Assembly: GCF_002025205.1 (NCBI RefSeq)
Contig: NZ_CP019947.1
Span: 813,501 to 877,500, forward strand
DNA: 64,000 bases
Origin: Pseudomonas sp. CC6-YY-74
GTDB taxonomy: Bacteria > Pseudomonadota > Gammaproteobacteria > Pseudomonadales > Pseudomonadaceae
Direction of reading: 5' to 3'
The notes beneath the pieces are model-generated. The model saw only the letters and a program-made list of their open reading frames with translations. It ran no database searches and had not been told where the DNA came from. Of the stretch, positions 27,768 to 36,148 are shown piece by piece. Position 1 is the first letter of the stretch. The number at the start of each line of letters is the position of its first letter. Both the position numbers and the translations under genes were made by a program.

Positions 27768-29672
27768 TTATTGCACCTGCAGGCGTTTCTTCAGCATGGG
27801 CCGGGCGAGAAAGTCAGCATGCCAGGTGATCAATGCCGGCACGGGCATGGGTTTGCCGTACCAATAGCCTTGGGCGTGATCGCAGCCGAGGTCGATGAGT
27901 TGCTGGGCATCGTTTTCATCCTCGATGCCTTCGCCGGTCACCGTGAACCTGAAGGTATGGCAAAGCTCGACGATACTGCGCACCACGCGCTGCAATTGTT
28001 GGTCGTGGCTAATGCCCTGAATGAACGACTTGTCGATTTTTATCCGTTGTACGCGCAGTTCGCGCAGGTAGGACAGCGACGAGTAGCCGGTGCCGAAGTC
28101 ATCCAGTGCCACCGCGATACCTTGCTCATTGAGCTTGCGCAGGATGGTACGGCCGTCACTGAAGTTGGTCACGGCAATCGACTCGGTCATCTCCAAGACT
28201 AGCTGGTTGGCGCGGATCGGCGCCTCTCCAAGCCATTGCTCGATTTGCTCGGGCAGGCTGGCGGTAAATTGTGCCGGGGAGAGATTCACCGAAAAGTAAA
28301 GTGCCTCGCGCAAGCCCTGGGGCAAGCGGAGCAGATCCTGCTTGAGCCGCTGCAGGATCCACTCACCGAGTTTTTGCCCCAGCTGATTGTTCTCCGCCAA
28401 TTCCACCACTTCCAGCGGCGAGATATAGCCCAGTGTCGGGTGGCGCCAGCGCAGCAGGGCTTCAACCCCGATGCTGGTGTCGGCCAGGCCGACAATCGGT
28501 TGGTAGTGGAGGCTCAGGCCCGATGACTCGGTTTGCGCCATCGCCTGCTTGAGATCGTCGAGCAGGGTCTGACTGCGCAGATAACGGTTGCTGATGTTTT
28601 CATTGAATACTTCCAGGCCTTTGTGTTTGCCCGCGCGCAGTTCACGCGCGGCCAGGGTGGCGAAGTAGTACAACTTCTGCAGGCTGAAACCGCTGTCGGG
28701 ATTGAAGCTCAGGCCGATGCGCGTACCCACCTGAAACAGGTTTTTGTCGCTCTGGAAGTCGAAGCTCAAGGCGTAGGCAAGACTGTTCAGGACGCTGATC
28801 ACCAGCTCTTCGGGAAAGCCCTGAGGAAAGGTCATGACGAACTCGTCACCGGCCATCCGGGCAATGAAGCTGCCTTGCGGTTTCAGCTGGTTGAGGGTTT
28901 CACCGATGCGTTGCAGTAGGCGATCGCCGGCCTCGTGGCTGATGCATTCATTGACCGCGCGAAAATTGCTCAGCTCGATTACCGCCAGGGCGCAGCAATT
29001 GGCGGTGCGGGAGTGGTTCTGCAGGGCTTGAAAACTGTTGCGGTTGGGCAGGTTGGTCAAGGGGTCATTGCGGCCCATGAAACGATTCTTCCGTGCCTCC
29101 AGGTAGAACATCAGAATCAGTCCGCCGCCACAGAACAGCAGGCCGAGCAAGAGCAAGTGGCTAAGGCGCTGGTTGTGGTGGATTTCGTCGATAATCCGCG
29201 CCGCTTCCGGGCCGGTGAAGTTGTTGATGATCACCTGGCGGATGGGTGTCAGGTAGCGATTGTAGCGTTCGATGGCCTGCTCGATCGGCGCGCCAGGCCG
29301 CAGGTCGGGGCTGAAGAGCAGTGCTTCATCGCTGCGCAGTTGGCTGAACAACTGTGCAACCATCTTACCGGCATTGAAGCGTTGACGGATGGCGCTGTTT
29401 TCCTGGCCGGAGAGAAAGGTCTCGAGACGGCTCCAGAGCAGGTCGTAATCCAGCTGCAGCTTTTCCTGGGAGGCGCCTCCAGCCTGGAACAGTTTCAAGG
29501 TGTTGACGAAGCGCAGGTATTCGAACTCCAGCTGGGCAAGCGACCAGGCGGAAAGCTGGATGCGCGCCGAGGTTATTTGCGAATTGCGCTGGTTGTAGAC
29601 CAGCGAAGTCGCGATGCCAACGGCAAAGCCCAGGGTGATCAGCAGCAGGAACAGGCAGCGTAAGCGACGCAT
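27768..29672 (-). CDS. Membrane GGDEF-EAL protein (c-di-GMP turnover)
   Basis: A 634-residue inner-membrane protein with TM1 at about 5-25, a helical periplasmic sensor (26-170), and TM2 at about 172-192 (LLLLGLLFCGGGLILMFYLE). The GGDEF domain (about 200-360) has AGDEF instead of GGDEF. The EAL domain (about 375-620) keeps EALLRW, NLSPAQF, EMTES, DDFGTGYSSL and GEGIED, so phosphodiesterase activity is likely and cyclase activity doubtful. It follows a SUOX-like gene by 6 bases and is probably controlled by it. Confidence 0.93.
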   Translation of the reverse strand: MRRLRCLFLLLITLGFAVGIATSLVYNQRNSQITSARIQLSAWSLAQLEFEYLRFVNTLKLFQAGGASQEKLQLDYDLLWSRLETFLSGQENSAIRQRFNAGKMVAQLFSQLRSDEALLFSPDLRPGAPIEQAIERYNRYLTPIRQVIINNFTGPEAARIIDEIHHNQRLSHLLLLGLLFCGGGLILMFYLEARKNRFMGRNDPLTNLPNRNSFQALQNHSRTANCCALAVIELSNFRAVNECISHEAGDRLLQRIGETLNQLKPQGSFIARMAGDEFVMTFPQGFPEELVISVLNSLAYALSFDFQSDKNLFQVGTRIGLSFNPDSGFSLQKLYYFATLAARELRAGKHKGLEVFNENISNRYLRSQTLLDDLKQAMAQTESSGLSLHYQPIVGLADTSIGVEALLRWRHPTLGYISPLEVVELAENNQLGQKLGEWILQRLKQDLLRLPQGLREALYFSVNLSPAQFTASLPEQIEQWLGEAPIRANQLVLEMTESIAVTNFSDGRTILRKLNEQGIAVALDDFGTGYSSLSYLRELRVQRIKIDKSFIQGISHDQQLQRVVRSIVELCHTFRFTVTGEGIEDENDAQQLIDLGCDHAQGYWYGKPMPVPALITWHADFLARPMLKKRLQVQ

Positions 29673-29678
29673 TGGCGT

Positions 29679-30197
29679 TTATCGGCCAATGTTCAGCGAT
29701 TTGAGTTGCCAGACCATCGCCTGGTGATGCTCTTCCTTGTGCAGCTCAGGGAATTCGCTCAGCGGGTAGATGACCCAGATCGGGCCCTTGTCGCGCACAC
29801 TCATGACCTTGCCATTCTTACGGGTTGCCAGGATCACCGGGTATTTGCGCGCGGCCGGCAGGCTCAACAGCATGCTGTAGTCGTTGAGGGCGGTGGCGTC
29901 GATGCGCTGGCCCTGGGCCTTGAGTTCGTCGAGTAGAACGCTGAGCCGCACGCCCTGGTAGCTGTCCTCCTGTTCAGTCCAGGGCGTCAGGGTTTTCACC
30001 TCCACCTGGGGCAGGGCATCGAGGCGCTGCAAGTCGAACAAGGCCTGGCCCTGTGGGCAACACCCCAGCTCTCCGATTACCGTCAGAATCAGGGGGTTTG
30101 CCGGAAGCGCCTGCCAGTCGTCTGCGGCATGCGAGGCAGGGCTTGCCAGGCAGAAGGGTAATAGCAACGGGATGAGGTGCTTGAGCAGTGATGGCAT
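29679..30197 (-). CDS. Periplasmic SUOX/molybdopterin-fold protein, sensor partner
   Basis: A 172-residue exported protein (signal peptide MPSLLKHLIPLLLPFCLASP, then ASHA/A). The mature part (LTPWTEQEDSYQGVRLSVLL, YSMLLSLPAARKYPVILATR, DKGPIWVIYPLSEFP) has the sulfite-oxidase-like molybdopterin-binding fold. It lacks the conserved Cys that binds the cofactor, so it is unlikely to be an enzyme. Small proteins like this are often encoded before membrane GGDEF/EAL proteins and may modulate their periplasmic domain; this gene is 6 bases ahead of one. Confidence 0.75.
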   Translation of the reverse strand: MPSLLKHLIPLLLPFCLASPASHAADDWQALPANPLILTVIGELGCCPQGQALFDLQRLDALPQVEVKTLTPWTEQEDSYQGVRLSVLLDELKAQGQRIDATALNDYSMLLSLPAARKYPVILATRKNGKVMSVRDKGPIWVIYPLSEFPELHKEEHHQAMVWQLKSLNIGR

Positions 30198-30526
30198 GCT
30201 GATAACCCGCTATCTGGTGGCGCATGAGGCCGATGGATGCCTGCATGTCCGGAGTTGTCGAGGTGGCGCTGATTGGCCGTTTGCGTAACCTGCAGTGCTC
30301 GCATGGGCACGCTATCAGGATGATGGCAGTATGCCATGACTTGCGCCGAATGCCCCGGTTTCGGGTGCTTTGTTTTGCCCGGTTACTGGCGAATGACTGC
30401 GGTTGTCCAGATTGCCGCCGGGGCGACTACTCGCCGGCGGTGGAACTGAAGAGTCGCGCTTACTTCGACCTCTTCCAGGCGCGCTTGGGTATATCCTGAG
30501 TGCCCTTTCTACCGAAGCCCTTTGCC
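30198..30526. other. Gap between divergent SUOX-like and arfB genes
   Basis: 329 bp that must contain promoters for the leftward SUOX-like/EAL pair and rightward arfB. A 91-codon frame (30224-30499) has no family features or ribosome site and I do not call it. Confidence 0.4.
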
Positions 30527-30940
30527 ATGCTGGTTATTTCCAACAGCGTTCACCTGCCCGACGCTGAAATCGAGTTGACCGCCATCCGCGCCCAGGGCGC
30601 TGGCGGGCAGAACGTCAACAAGGTCTCCAGTGCCATGCACCTGCGTTTCGACAGCCAGGCCTCGTCCTTGCCGGCGTTCTACAAGGAACGCCTGCTGGCG
30701 CTGCGCGACAGTCGCATCACCGCCGAGGGCGTGGTGATCATCAAGGCCCAGCAATACCGTACCCAGGAGCAGAACCGCGCCGATGCCCTGGAGCGGCTGG
30801 CCGAATTGATCCGCAATGCCGGTAAGACCGAGAAGGCCCGGCGCCCGACCAAGCCGACCTTCGGCTCGAAGAAGCGCCGTCTGGAAGGCAAGAACAAGCG
30901 CGGGACGATCAAGGCCGGTCGCGGCAAGGTAGATTTTTAG
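30527..30940 (+). CDS. arfB: Alternative ribosome-rescue factor ArfB (YaeJ)
   Basis: A 137-residue peptidyl-tRNA hydrolase that rescues stalled ribosomes. The catalytic GGQ (Gly26-Gly27-Gln28 in AIRAQGAGGQNVNKVSSA) is followed by a Lys/Arg-rich C-terminal tail (KARRPTKPTFGSKKRRLEGK, RGTIKAGRGK) that inserts in the mRNA channel, as known for YaeJ. Length is typical. ATG 30527 fits the family N-terminus; a GTG nine codons upstream is less likely. Confidence 0.95.
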   Translation: MLVISNSVHLPDAEIELTAIRAQGAGGQNVNKVSSAMHLRFDSQASSLPAFYKERLLALRDSRITAEGVVIIKAQQYRTQEQNRADALERLAELIRNAGKTEKARRPTKPTFGSKKRRLEGKNKRGTIKAGRGKVDF

Positions 30941-31068
30941 CGGGCAATGTTCTGTGGCTGACTTCGCCTGGCTACGCGCCCCGGCCTGGCCAGCGCGCGC
31001 TACTTTTGCAAACCCCCACTCGGTGACCGACAGCGACCGGCCAACTGGCCGAGGCATCACGCCGCTGC

Positions 31069-31710
31069 TCAAACCACGGCCTTGACCTCGGCTTCCTCGG
31101 CCAACTCCTGGCGAGCATGGCGCATCACCTGATAGGACGAAGTGACCGCCAGGCCGGCCATGAGGCTGGCGACCAGCAGGTCCGGCCAGGCGTTGCCGGT
31201 GCCGAATACGCCGAGGGCGGCGAACAGCACGGCGATATTGCCGATGGCATCGTTGCGTGAGCACAACCAGACGCTGCGCATATTGCTGTCGCCCTCGCGG
31301 TAGGCGTAGAGCAGGCCGGCCACGCCGACGTTGGCCAGCAGTGCCAGGGTGCCGACCAGTCCCATGGTGGTGGCGTCGGGCACCTGGCCGCTGAGCAGCT
31401 GCCAGATCGCCGCGATCAGCACACCGACTCCGAATACCAGCATGCACAGGGCTTTGAACAGCGAGGCTCTGGCGCGCAGGGTCAGGCTCATGCCCAGCAC
31501 CAGCAGGCTGATGCCGTAGTTGCCGGCATCGCCGAGAAAGTCCAGCGAATCCGCCAATAGCGATACCGAATCGGCGCGTATGCCGGCAATGATTTCGACA
31601 CCGAACATGCCCAGGTTGACCACCAGGGCCAGCCACAGGATTTTGCGGTAGCGTTTGGTGAGACGAGGGGTTGCACCGCTCGATGCGGTGTTGCAGCACT
31701 TGGCGCCCAT
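31069..31710 (-). CDS. CDF-family cation efflux protein, short form
   Basis: A 213-residue inner-membrane protein with six predicted helices. The start MGAKCCNTASSG contains a Cys pair that could bind metal. The helix-2 metal site is DSLDFLGD (DxxxD). The helix-5 site is CSRNDAIGN, with Cys where many relatives have His. The usual about 90-residue cytoplasmic dimerisation domain is absent: only about 20 residues follow the last helix. It is divergent from a metal-type MerR gene and expressed from a MerR-type promoter, so it is probably a heavy-metal exporter (Zn, Cd or Pb are candidates). ATG 31710 follows AGGAG. Confidence 0.85.
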   Translation of the reverse strand: MGAKCCNTASSGATPRLTKRYRKILWLALVVNLGMFGVEIIAGIRADSVSLLADSLDFLGDAGNYGISLLVLGMSLTLRARASLFKALCMLVFGVGVLIAAIWQLLSGQVPDATTMGLVGTLALLANVGVAGLLYAYREGDSNMRSVWLCSRNDAIGNIAVLFAALGVFGTGNAWPDLLVASLMAGLAVTSSYQVMRHARQELAEEAEVKAVV

Positions 31711-31739
31711 TAAGCTTCTCCTGGAAGGGTATGGACGGT

Positions 31740-31770
31740 ACGCTAAACCCTGTAGTTACTACGGAGTCAA
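31740..31770 (-). promoter_or_regulatory. MerR-type promoter and operator for the CDF exporter
   Basis: Reading leftward: -35 TTGACT (31765-31770), a 19-base spacer, then -10 TAGCGT (31740-31745). The spacer contains the dyad CTCCGTAG-TAA-CTACAGGG. A 19-base spacer bearing a dyad is the hallmark of promoters that MerR regulators activate by untwisting DNA. It ends 3 bases before the merR ATG and includes that gene's ribosome site (CGGAG). Confidence 0.8.
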
Positions 31771-31773
31771 GCC

Positions 31774-32196
31774 ATGGGTAAGCCGCTGACCATCAGTGGG
31801 TTGAGCCGCGAGAGCGGGGTCAACCTGGAGACCATTCGCTTCTATGAGCGCAGTGAGCTGCTGCCGCCGCCCAGGCGCAGCGCCGCGGGCTACCGCCATT
31901 ACGAAGAGGCGGATATACGCCGAGTGCGTTTTATCCGCCGTGGCCGCGAGTTGGGTTTCAGCCTGCAGGAGATTCGCACCTTGCTCGGCTTGACCGCCCA
32001 GCCCCACAGCCCCTGTGCGGAAGCCGACCAGTTGGTGCAAGCGCATTTGCTCACCATCGACGCGCGGATTCGCGATCTGCAGAAGATGAAAACGGAGCTG
32101 AGCAAGCTCGCTGGCTGTACCAGCGCCGAGGCCGAGCACTGCCGGCTGCTGGAGGCCCTGGACAGCCGCGATTGCTGTGCCGGTGAGGGCGGCTAG
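31774..32196 (+). CDS. MerR-family metal-responsive regulator
   Basis: A 140-residue regulator with a winged-helix domain (about 6-75: SRESGVNLETIRFYERSELL, YRHYEEADIRRVRFI) and a dimer helix. Candidate metal-ligand cysteines are Cys81, Cys115, Cys123 and a C-terminal Cys134-Cys135 pair. The spacing of Cys81 and Cys115 matches ZntR/CadR/PbrR-type sensors of divalent metals rather than MerR itself. It is divergent from the CDF exporter it is expected to control. Which metal is sensed cannot be settled by sequence. Confidence 0.88.
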   Translation: MGKPLTISGLSRESGVNLETIRFYERSELLPPPRRSAAGYRHYEEADIRRVRFIRRGRELGFSLQEIRTLLGLTAQPHSPCAEADQLVQAHLLTIDARIRDLQKMKTELSKLAGCTSAEAEHCRLLEALDSRDCCAGEGG

Positions 32197-32327
32197 ACGG
32201 GGTAAGCGCCAGCAGGGCAATGGGCATGACAGGGACTTCAGGGGAACTGTGAGGTGCGCAGTGTCGCCGGGCTATTCATGCGGGAAAATAGGATTTTAGG
32301 CCTAATATATTTGACTAATATGCACGA

Positions 32328-33224
32328 ATGAAAACGACCCTCGATGAGTTGCTGGCCTTTGTCAGCGTGGTGGACAGCGGTTCTATTAGCGCGGCGGCCG
32401 AGCACCTGGCACAGACCGCATCCGGCGTCAGTCGCGCCTTGAGCCGGCTGGAACAGAAGCTGGATGTCACCCTGTTACGCCGCACCACCCGGCGTCTGGA
32501 GCTGACCGAGGAGGGCCAGGCCTTTCTCGCCCAGGCGCGCAAGATCCTCGATGCGGTCGAGAGTGCCGAAGAGCAGATGAAGGTACGCCGGCAGAAACCC
32601 GCCGGGCGTTTGCGGGTGAATGCCGCCGCGCCGTTCATGCTGCATGTGGTGGTGCCGCTGATTGCGGGATTTCGCGCGCAGTACCCGCAGATCGAGCTGG
32701 AGTTGCACAGTAGCGAGCAGATCATCGATCTGCTCGAGCAGCGTACTGATGTGGCCATCCGCATCGGTACGCTGCGCGATTCGACCCTGCATGCCCGCCC
32801 GTTGGGCAGCAATCGCCTGCGCATCCTCGCCAGCCCGGCTTACCTAGAGGCTCAGGGCACGCCGCACAGCGTCGAGGCGTTGCGCGACCACAGCCTGCTC
32901 GGCTTTACCCAACCGGACAGCCTCAACCAGTGGCCGCTGCGCCATCCGCTTGGCGATGCCCTGGCGATCAGTCCCAGTCTGTCCGCTTCCAGCGGCGAAA
33001 CCCTGCGCCAGTTGGCCCTGGCCGATGCCGGTATCGTCTGCCTGGCCGACTTCATGACCCACGCCGACCGCGTGCGCGGCGAGCTGGTGCAGATCCTGGC
33101 GCAGCACACGGTCGAGGTGCGCCAGCCGATTCACGCGGTCTACTACCGCAATACCGCATTGGCGTCGCGCATCACCTGTTTTCTCGATTACCTCAGCGAC
33201 CGGTTGGACGGTCAGGCGGATTAG
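32328..33224 (+). CDS. LysR-family transcriptional regulator
   Basis: A 298-residue regulator: an N-terminal winged helix (AFVSVVDSGSISAAAEHLAQ, SGVSRALSRLEQKL, LLRRTTRRLELTEEG) and a periplasmic-binding-protein-like effector domain (about 90-290, GRLRVNAAAPFMLHVVVPLI). It resembles the large group of LysR proteins that control oxidoreductases. It converges on the bufferin-type operon with a 4-base overlap of stop codons; no divergent partner is present (132 bp upstream to merR). Target unknown. Confidence 0.92.
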   Translation: MKTTLDELLAFVSVVDSGSISAAAEHLAQTASGVSRALSRLEQKLDVTLLRRTTRRLELTEEGQAFLAQARKILDAVESAEEQMKVRRQKPAGRLRVNAAAPFMLHVVVPLIAGFRAQYPQIELELHSSEQIIDLLEQRTDVAIRIGTLRDSTLHARPLGSNRLRILASPAYLEAQGTPHSVEALRDHSLLGFTQPDSLNQWPLRHPLGDALAISPSLSASSGETLRQLALADAGIVCLADFMTHADRVRGELVQILAQHTVEVRQPIHAVYYRNTALASRITCFLDYLSDRLDGQAD

Positions 33225-33736
33225 CCGACGAGGCCATAGCGCCGGGCAATCAGGTGGTCGATGGACAGTACCCCCGGACCCTTGGCCGCGAGCAGCAGCA
33301 ATACGGCCGCCCACACACCATGGGTCGGGTAGGCATCGGGATAAACGAACAGCTGAATGACCAGGGTCATACCGAACAGGGCCAGCGCGGAGAAACGGCT
33401 GGCCAGGCCAAGCAGGATCAATAGCGGAAACAGGTGCTCGCTGAAGGCGGCCAGTTGCGCCGCCAGTTCGGCCGGCAGCAACGGCAGCCGGTATTCTTCC
33501 TCGAACAACGGGATGGCCGAAGCGGAGAGACTCGGCAGGCCGAATTCGTAAGTGCCTTCGAAGAGATCGATGGCCAGGCCTTCGATCTTGGTCTGCCCGG
33601 ATTTCCAGAAGGTCGCGGCAATCGAGAAGCGGGCGAGGAAGGCGACCAGGCTGTAGGGAATCAGCTTGCACAGCTCGATCGCGCGGGCAATCAGGCGAAC
33701 CGGGGGGGCGAGGCGGGTCAGGGCGTGGTCGGTCAT
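33221..33736 (-). CDS. bufD: DoxX-family membrane protein of the bufferin-type operon
   Basis: A 171-residue inner-membrane protein with four helices (for example YSLVAFLARFSIAATFWKSG, LFPLLILLGLASRFSALALF, HGVWAAVLLLLAAKG). LARFSIAATFWKSGQTKIEG is typical of the DoxX proteins encoded with DUF692/DUF2063 genes. ATG 33736 overlaps the bufC stop (ATGA). In characterised bufferin operons such a protein is the fourth gene; a role in export or redox support is inferred. A longer open frame continues upstream but runs antisense-like through bufC. Confidence 0.85.
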   Translation of the reverse strand: MTDHALTRLAPPVRLIARAIELCKLIPYSLVAFLARFSIAATFWKSGQTKIEGLAIDLFEGTYEFGLPSLSASAIPLFEEEYRLPLLPAELAAQLAAFSEHLFPLLILLGLASRFSALALFGMTLVIQLFVYPDAYPTHGVWAAVLLLLAAKGPGVLSIDHLIARRYGLVG

Positions 33737-34512
33737 GGCAGTGGCCTTTGCTTGTCGTATGCACAGTGGGTAATTGCGCCTGCGCGCAGCAGGTAAGTCA
33801 GGCAGGCGCCGAGGTCGAAACCCGCGTCGAGGGCGAGGGCGCGTTGCGCCGCGTGGCCGAGGGGCAGTCCCTGTTGCAGCGTTTGCAGGAACAGGGCGTC
33901 GCCTGGGCGGATGCCCAGCACTTCGACCTCCAGGCCGTTGCGCAGCACCAGGGCGCATTGCGCCTGGTAAGGGTCTACCTCGGCAAGCGCCAGCGCGCCT
34001 TGGTGGGCGGCCCACAGTGAGACCACCGCGAAGGCTGATTCGAGCAAGTTGCACGAGGGGTGCAGCTGGAGCAGCAAGCTGGCGAGGCTGTCCGGCGAGG
34101 CCAGCGCCTTGGCCAGCACATCCGCTGCCAGGGGCGCGGCGTCGGCCGCGTGGTAGGCGCGGATGCGCAGCAGTTCGAGGCGCGCCACGTCCGCCAGATA
34201 CGGCAGGCTGCTGGCGGGGGCAAACGCCTCGATGAACTCGGGGAGGCCGGCGCCATAGTCGGCCAGGATGCACGTGCGCGGCGGTGATTGGCGCACGTAG
34301 AGGGCCGCCATGGCGCGGAAGAAATCCTCGCCGACCAATTGCTGCACCACCGGAAAACTGGCGGCCAGGGCGTCGATCAGCGAACTCAGGACGTTGTTGC
34401 GGTAGACGGCGAAGCGTGCCGCCGGGTCCGAGCCGTTCCAGGTTGTCAGCTGCGCCGGGCAGTCCCGCTCGGGATCGAGCAGGGCGGCGACAAAATCTTC
34501 TTGGCTGTTCAT
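33733..34512 (-). CDS. bufC: DUF2063 protein, partner of the MNIO enzyme
   Basis: A 259-residue protein. [40 protein letters not shown] and [20 protein letters not shown] form the DUF2063 N-terminal domain. The C-terminal half is of the RRE-like/partner type found in these operons. It presumably binds the precursor peptide and delivers it to the DUF692 enzyme. Start 34512 overlaps the bufB stop (ATGA), and its own stop overlaps bufD, giving tight coupling. Confidence 0.88.
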   Translation of the reverse strand: MNSQEDFVAALLDPERDCPAQLTTWNGSDPAARFAVYRNNVLSSLIDALAASFPVVQQLVGEDFFRAMAALYVRQSPPRTCILADYGAGLPEFIEAFAPASSLPYLADVARLELLRIRAYHAADAAPLAADVLAKALASPDSLASLLLQLHPSCNLLESAFAVVSLWAAHQGALALAEVDPYQAQCALVLRNGLEVEVLGIRPGDALFLQTLQQGLPLGHAAQRALALDAGFDLGACLTYLLRAGAITHCAYDKQRPLP

Positions 34513-35411
34513 GCCGTGATCTGCCGTCGAGTCGGGCGAGCCGCCTCGAGCAGCATCTGCGCGCGCTGCGCTTCCTGCACCAGTACCTCCAGGGGCGGGA
34601 TGGCATTGTCCCGCTCGAGCAGAGTCGGGGTCGCGCCGATCAGCTGCAGGACCTCCGTGTACAGCCGCCATACGGCAGCGTCGACAGGTGCGCCGTGATT
34701 GTCGATCAGCAGGCGATCGCCTGCCGCGTCACGGTCTTCGGCGAAGCCAGCGAGGTGGATTTCGCCGACCGCGTGCAACGGCAGGGCGCGCAGGTAGGCC
34801 TGCACGTCCCAGTGATGGTTGATGCTGGAAACATAGGCATTGTTGACGTCCAGCAGCAGGCCGCAACCACTGCGGCGCACGACTTCACCGATAAACGAGG
34901 CTTCGTCCATGCTCGAGTTGGCGAATTCGACATAGGTCGCCGGATTTTCCAGCAGCAGTTGGCGCTGCAAACGGCTTTGCACCTGATCGATATGCTCGCA
35001 GACCCGGCTCAGGGTCGCGGCGTCGTAGGCAAGTGGCAGCAGGTCGTTGAGAAACACATCGCCATGGCTGGACCAGGCCAGGTGTTCGGAAAAGGCCTGT
35101 GGCTGGTAGCGCTCGAGCAGCGTGGCCAGGCGCTCGAGGTGCTCGCGGTCGAGCGCTTGGTTGGCCCCGATCGACAAACCGACGCCGTGAATCGACAGTG
35201 GGTAGCGCTCGCGGATCAGGCCCAGGTAATGGTGGAAAGGCCCGCCCGCCACCAGGTAGTTCTCGGCATGCACCTCGAAGAAGCCGACTGCCGGGCTGCT
35301 GTCGAGGATCTGCTGGTAATGCTGCGATTTGAGACTGATACCGGCCCGGCAGGGAAGCTGAGGGCCAGGCGCAGGCGCGTTGTTGCTAGCGTGGACTGGC
35401 GAGACGGTCAT
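34509..35411 (-). CDS. bufB: DUF692 multinuclear iron oxidative enzyme (MNIO)
   Basis: A 300-residue TIM-barrel protein of the DUF692 family, relatives of MbnB and TglH, which use two or three irons to modify Cys residues of peptides. The metal-ligand strands are visible: [45 protein letters not shown] and [11 protein letters not shown]. With the neighbouring DUF2282 peptide it should turn Cys into a thiooxazole-type copper-binding group (known for bufferins). It begins 123 bases after the peptide gene. Confidence 0.93.
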   Translation of the reverse strand: MTVSPVHASNNAPAPGPQLPCRAGISLKSQHYQQILDSSPAVGFFEVHAENYLVAGGPFHHYLGLIRERYPLSIHGVGLSIGANQALDREHLERLATLLERYQPQAFSEHLAWSSHGDVFLNDLLPLAYDAATLSRVCEHIDQVQSRLQRQLLLENPATYVEFANSSMDEASFIGEVVRRSGCGLLLDVNNAYVSSINHHWDVQAYLRALPLHAVGEIHLAGFAEDRDAAGDRLLIDNHGAPVDAAVWRLYTEVLQLIGATPTLLERDNAIPPLEVLVQEAQRAQMLLEAARPTRRQITA

Positions 35412-35470
35412 CTTCGGCGCTCCAGCAGGGGGCAGAGGTTGTCAGCATAGCGAACGTCAGCGCGAGGCCG

Positions 35471-35502
35471 ACTCCATGCCGTTACGGCAAGGTGCATGGA
35501 GT
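35471..35502. other. Intercistronic hairpin between bufA and bufB
   Basis: ACTCCATGC at 35471-35479 pairs perfectly with GCATGGAGT at 35494-35502. In leftward RNA it lies 32 bases after the bufA stop and has no following U-run, so it looks like an RNA-stabilising or processing hairpin that could raise precursor levels over the enzymes. A second small hairpin, CTCGC-AGTAG-GCGAG (35505-35519), lies between it and bufA. Confidence 0.55.
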
Positions 35503-35534
35503 CGCTCGCAGTAGGCGAGAGTTTTCCCAACCTA

Positions 35535-35849
35535 TCAGGACGTCTTCATTTCCTTGAAGGCTTCGAGCTGGCCGAAGCCGGTCGACGAGGCTGGCGAAGC
35601 GGTCTGCTCGCAGGTGCCCTGGGGCACATATTTCCAGGCGTTGCCCTGGTAATCGACCTTGGAGGTGCCGGCACAGGTGGTGCCAGGGCCTGCAGCGCAA
35701 TCGTTCTTGCCCTTCATGGCGATGCCGAAGCACTTCTCGTTCTCTGCCGCCTGGGCGGTCAGAGGGGCGCTGGATATCGCCAGGGCAGCGCCCAGGGCAA
35801 GGGCGAGCGCGGCGGCCGAAACAACGGTATGGGAAGTGGTGATGTTCAT
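35535..35849 (-). CDS. bufA: DUF2282 bufferin-type RiPP precursor
   Basis: A 104-residue exported peptide. A long signal peptide ([20 protein letters not shown], then [14 protein letters not shown]) precedes a core with four cysteines, Cys40, Cys51, Cys59 and Cys80, in the DUF2282 pattern [30 protein letters not shown]. These Cys residues are the expected substrate of the DUF692 enzyme. Known family members sequester copper in the periplasm. ATG 35849 follows CGGAGC. The C-terminus (after residue 82) is longer and more polar than the short ends I recall for the family. Confidence 0.9.
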   Translation of the reverse strand: MNITTSHTVVSAAALALALGAALAISSAPLTAQAAENEKCFGIAMKGKNDCAAGPGTTCAGTSKVDYQGNAWKYVPQGTCEQTASPASSTGFGQLEAFKEMKTS

Positions 35850-35955
35850 CTGAGTAGCTCCGATTTAGCGATTGATGTAGTTCACTAGTGCTCGTATGGA
35901 ATGGTATGCCGCACCGAGCGTTTCGTCTTGTCCGCGGTTGCCATTCTTGCTTATA

Positions 35956-35983
35956 GAGACGCAGCGGCTGTGGTTTTGTTACA
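35956..35983 (-). promoter_or_regulatory. Possible ECF-sigma promoter of the bufferin-type operon
   Basis: Leftward TGTAAC (35978-35983), 16-base spacer, CGTCTC (35956-35961) has the AAC / CGTC form of ECF-sigma promoters; it lies 107 bases ahead of bufA. A dyad GGCTGT (35966-35971) / ACAGCC (35981-35986) overlaps the -35. Related operons in other bacteria are run by ECF sigma factors; none is encoded in this window. Confidence 0.4.
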
Positions 35984-36148
35984 GCCACGTGCGAACAAGA
36001 ACGCACCCATAGCGTTGTATTGGCTGGGGTGTGGCAACTTTTCTGGGGGGTGACTTGATCTATGAGGGTGTGGCCTAGGGCGCCGCGCCCTGGCGACGCC
36101 GCGCGGTGTTGAGGGCCTGTGCCGCGGGAGACTTGCGGCGTGTGCCCG

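Noticed and set aside
30224..30499. 91-codon frame before arfB
   Set aside because: Cys/Arg/Met-rich, no ribosome site, no family resemblance.
33221..34606. 461-codon reverse frame
   Set aside because: Only its last 171 codons (DoxX) are real; the rest lies out of frame over bufC with Arg/Pro-rich translation.
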